From Deltaproteobacteria bacterium (lineage in GTDB: Bacteria; Desulfobacterota; UBA8473), in the NCBI GenBank assembly GCA_030643245.1, contig DAOWME010000127.1, forward strand, positions 1-8,467: a stretch of DNA of 8,467 bases. Direction: 5' to 3'. Numbering within the stretch: the stretch's first letter is position 1; the number at the start of each line of letters is the position of its first letter. Below the pieces are notes generated by a model. The model was not told the DNA's origin and searched no databases. It saw nothing but the letters and a program-made list of their open reading frames with translations. The position numbers and the translations under genes were made by a program. Below, in pieces: positions 6,901-8,467 of the stretch.

Positions 6901-8364
6901 GCATGCACCCCGAGGACTCATGAGCCGTTGTTTCAAGAGACCATGCGTGCTGCGGGGCTTAATGCATATCTCTTTGCCATGGCCAACATCAGGAATCAAT
7001 GTACATGGGTCCATCGTGATTTTCCCGAGGCAGCCACAGAAAAGGCCAAAGATCTGGTCAGGATGGCTGTGGCCAAAGTGCGAAAGGCAAAGCCACTGAA
7101 GCAAGAAACAGTGCCGATAGACCATACCGCTTTGGTGGTTGGCGGGGGAGTGGCCGGGATGAACAGCGCTCTTAGTCTCGCGCAACAGGGTTTTCAGGTA
7201 CATCTTCTGGAGAAGATGGATCAATTGGGTGGGTTAGCAAGGAAGATCCACTACACCATCGAAGGTGACGATGTCATCTCGTTTGTTGATGGTCTGTCTT
7301 CCAAGATAGAGGCAAATCCGGATATATCAATACATTTTAATGCAGAGGTGAAGGAGCACTCGGGTTTTGTCGGGAATTTCAGGACCGTAGTCAAATCTAA
7401 TTCCGGTAAAGAGAGGGAAATCTCGCATGGGGTTACTATCATCGCAACGGGCGCTAAAGCCTATGAACCTAAGGATAAGGAGTATCTCTATGGTGAAGAT
7501 GACAGGGTACTGACAAGCCTTGAGATGGAAGGACGTATTGCCAGGAAGGACGAAAAGCTTAAGGATTTGAAAAGTGTAGTCATGATTCAGTGTGTAGGCT
7601 CTCGAAACGAAGAGAACCCAAACTGCAGTCGCATCTGCTGTCAGGGATCGATAAAAAACGCCCTAAAGCTCAAGGAGATTAACCCTGACATGCATATATA
7701 TATTCTTTACAGGGATATGAGAACCTACGGTCTGTTAGAAGAGTATTATCGTAAGGCCAGGGAAAAGGATGTCATATTTGTCCATTTCAACGAAAATCAG
7801 CCGCCGGAGATCAAACCGGAAAAGGACTCTCTCGTGGTGAAGATCAGGGACCATGTGCTCGATGCAGATATAGAGATAGAGGCGGACCTGGTTTCTCTTG
7901 CGGTTGGAGTGGCCGGAGATAAAGAGAACCCTATCTCTCTCCAAATGAAACTCCCTGTGAACCCTGAAGGGTTCTTCCAGGAAGCCCACGTGAAGCTCAG
8001 GCCAGTGGATTTTCATTCAGATGGGGTCTTCCTGGCAGGTCTGGCCCATGGACCAAAGCCGATAAAAGATGCATTAGCCCAGTCAAGCGCTGCGGTTGCC
8101 AGGGCGCTAACCGTAATGTCCAAGGAGACTTTTCCCCTTTCTTCTGAGAAGTCTATTGTTGACGGAACTATGTGCGCTGCTTGTCTTACGTGCGTTCGTG
8201 CCTGTCCTTATGATGTACCGTATATAAACGCGGACGGGGTGGCGGAAATAGAACCGGCCGAGTGTCAGGGGTGCGGGATATGTGTCAGCATGTGTCCAAG
8301 AAAGGCGATCAAGTTGAATAACTATACAGACGACGAGATACTGGCAAGCATCGCTGCTATTTAG
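3928..8364 (+). CDS. hdrA: Selenocysteine-containing HdrA-GltD-HdrA fusion flavin/Fe-S oxidoreductase
   Basis: A 1478-residue protein, about twice a classical HdrA. ATG 3928 has AGGAGA 8 nt upstream. UGA 4105-4107 is read as Sec60. Module 1 (HdrA): FAD motif GGGIAG (13-18), NDCAM-U60-IISPK, Fe-S ligands C109/C112/C115/C119. GltD/NfnB-like insert (about 155-600): cysteines C159, C163, C202, C206, C210, FAD motif GSGPAG (253-258), GGMMRYGIP (282-290), NAD(P)H motif GGGHSALD (385-392) with YRRS, and AGGD (528-531). HdrA resumes with a cysteine cluster C622-C638 and CVGSR...CC (C724, C738, C742, C743). Module 2 is a fuller HdrA: N-terminal Cys domain (C933, C935, C968, C993, C1025), GGGVAG (1072-1077), CVGSR...CC (C1222, C1233, C1237, C1238), and a C-terminal 2[4Fe-4S] ferredoxin (C1416-C1456). 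Known HdrA uses FAD for electron bifurcation; here NAD(P)H, ferredoxin and another acceptor are plausible partners (inference). No HdrB, HdrC or MvhD is in the window. No membrane segments. Confidence 0.93.
4105..4107 (+). other. In-frame UGA recoded as selenocysteine (Sec60)
   Basis: The reading frame is open on both sides of this TGA from 3928 to 8364. The flanking peptide, NDCAM before and IISPKLVEVGRH after, is the conserved HdrA segment in which this position is normally Cys or, in methanococci and some deltaproteobacteria, Sec. The following ferredoxin motif at residues 109-119 is intact. A SECIS-like hairpin starts 15 nt after the codon. A sequencing error or a nonsense mutation is the alternative, but the position is too apt for that. 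Confidence 0.93.
4123..4140 (+). promoter_or_regulatory. Bacterial SECIS-like hairpin downstream of UGA
   Basis: CTGGTC (4123-4128) pairs with GGCCGG (4135-4140), six pairs of which two are G-U in RNA, closing the six-base loop GAGGUC (4129-4134). The loop begins with G and lies 21 nt after the UGA, inside the 16-37 nt range described for bacterial SECIS elements. Bacterial SECIS elements lie within the coding sequence, as here, and are bound by SelB. The helix is short, and a lower two-pair extension past a 2x2 mismatch (4119-4120 with 4143-4144) is only weak support. Confidence 0.75.
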
Positions 8365-8467
8365 TTTCCATCCAGAAATGGCTATTTTTCCCCTGAGCTG
8401 CGTTCTCCTCCGGTTTCCGCCTGCGACGTACGATCATGTACGCCTCGGCGCAAACCGTCGTGCGGCC
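8365..8467. repeat. Noncoding end of window with imperfect inverted-repeat element
   Basis: After the HdrA stop there is a weak CCAT/ATGG hairpin (8369-8382) followed by ATTTTT, which may terminate transcription poorly. Positions 8411-8457 form an imperfect 47-nt inverted repeat: CGGTTT at the left end, AAACCG at the right, and CGTAC-gatcat-GTACG at the centre (8427-8442). This looks like an interspersed palindromic repeat cut off by the window edge; a second copy is needed to prove it. No gene start is visible before the end. Confidence 0.5.

Noticed and set aside
6529..7224. 231-residue open frame on the minus strand
   Set aside because: It lies wholly antisense to the conserved HdrA module and shows no motif; a shadow of the real coding frame.
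4312..8364. Gene beginning at ATG 4312
   Set aside because: It has no proper ribosome site and would begin inside the HdrA ferredoxin region. The frame is continuous to 3928 apart from one UGA in a known Sec position.

Overview
The window looks like a chromosomal segment of an anaerobic, probably sulfate-reducing or syntrophic, deltaproteobacterium (Desulfobacterota). This is inferred from gene content: a selenocysteine-containing HdrA/GltD/HdrA fusion, a GcvH-like protein with extra cysteine motifs, a sigma-54 response regulator and a bacterial archaemetzincin. No rRNA, tRNA or CRISPR array is visible, so placement below phylum level is not possible from this sequence.

Layout, left to right, all genes on the + strand. 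Positions 1-327 are noncoding and rich in inverted repeats. They include a MITE-like element (146-308) with 26-nt terminal inverted repeats that ends 19 nt before the first gene. Positions 328-1680 encode an NtrC-type, sigma-54-dependent response regulator. Twelve bases later, an archaemetzincin-type zinc protease (1693-2253, TTG start) probably shares its operon. An intergenic region follows with a hairpin and an almost textbook -24/-12 sigma-54 promoter (2474-2490). This promoter drives a GcvH-like gene (2582-3511) with two copies of a C-x12-C-x5-C-x2-C motif and no lipoylation lysine, which ends in a strong intrinsic terminator (3558-3596). A second intergenic region carries a sigma-70-type promoter (3805-3833) with two palindromes on it.

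The rest of the window is one very large gene, 3928-8364 (1478 residues), interrupted only by an in-frame UGA at 4105-4107. The UGA sits in the conserved HdrA motif NDCAM-U-IISPK and a SECIS-like hairpin follows at the right distance, so it is best read as selenocysteine (U60). Starting the gene at 4312 instead would lose the FAD-binding motif, the selenocysteine and the first Fe-S cluster. The protein is a flavin/Fe-S electron-transfer scaffold: an N-terminal HdrA module split by a complete GltD/NfnB-like NAD(P)H:FAD module, then a second complete HdrA module ending in a 2[4Fe-4S] ferredoxin. Such an architecture suggests NAD(P)H-linked flavin-based electron bifurcation or confurcation.

Working hypothesis: the sigma-54 activator switches on the GcvH-like gene, and possibly others, in response to an unseen kinase. 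The GcvH-like protein is a soluble partner of Hdr-type redox chemistry, reminiscent of the GcvH-like LbpA next to sHdr in sulfur oxidisers, but without a lipoyl lysine. The large selenoprotein is the electron-transfer hub under a separately regulated promoter. The window ends in another inverted-repeat element (8411-8457).
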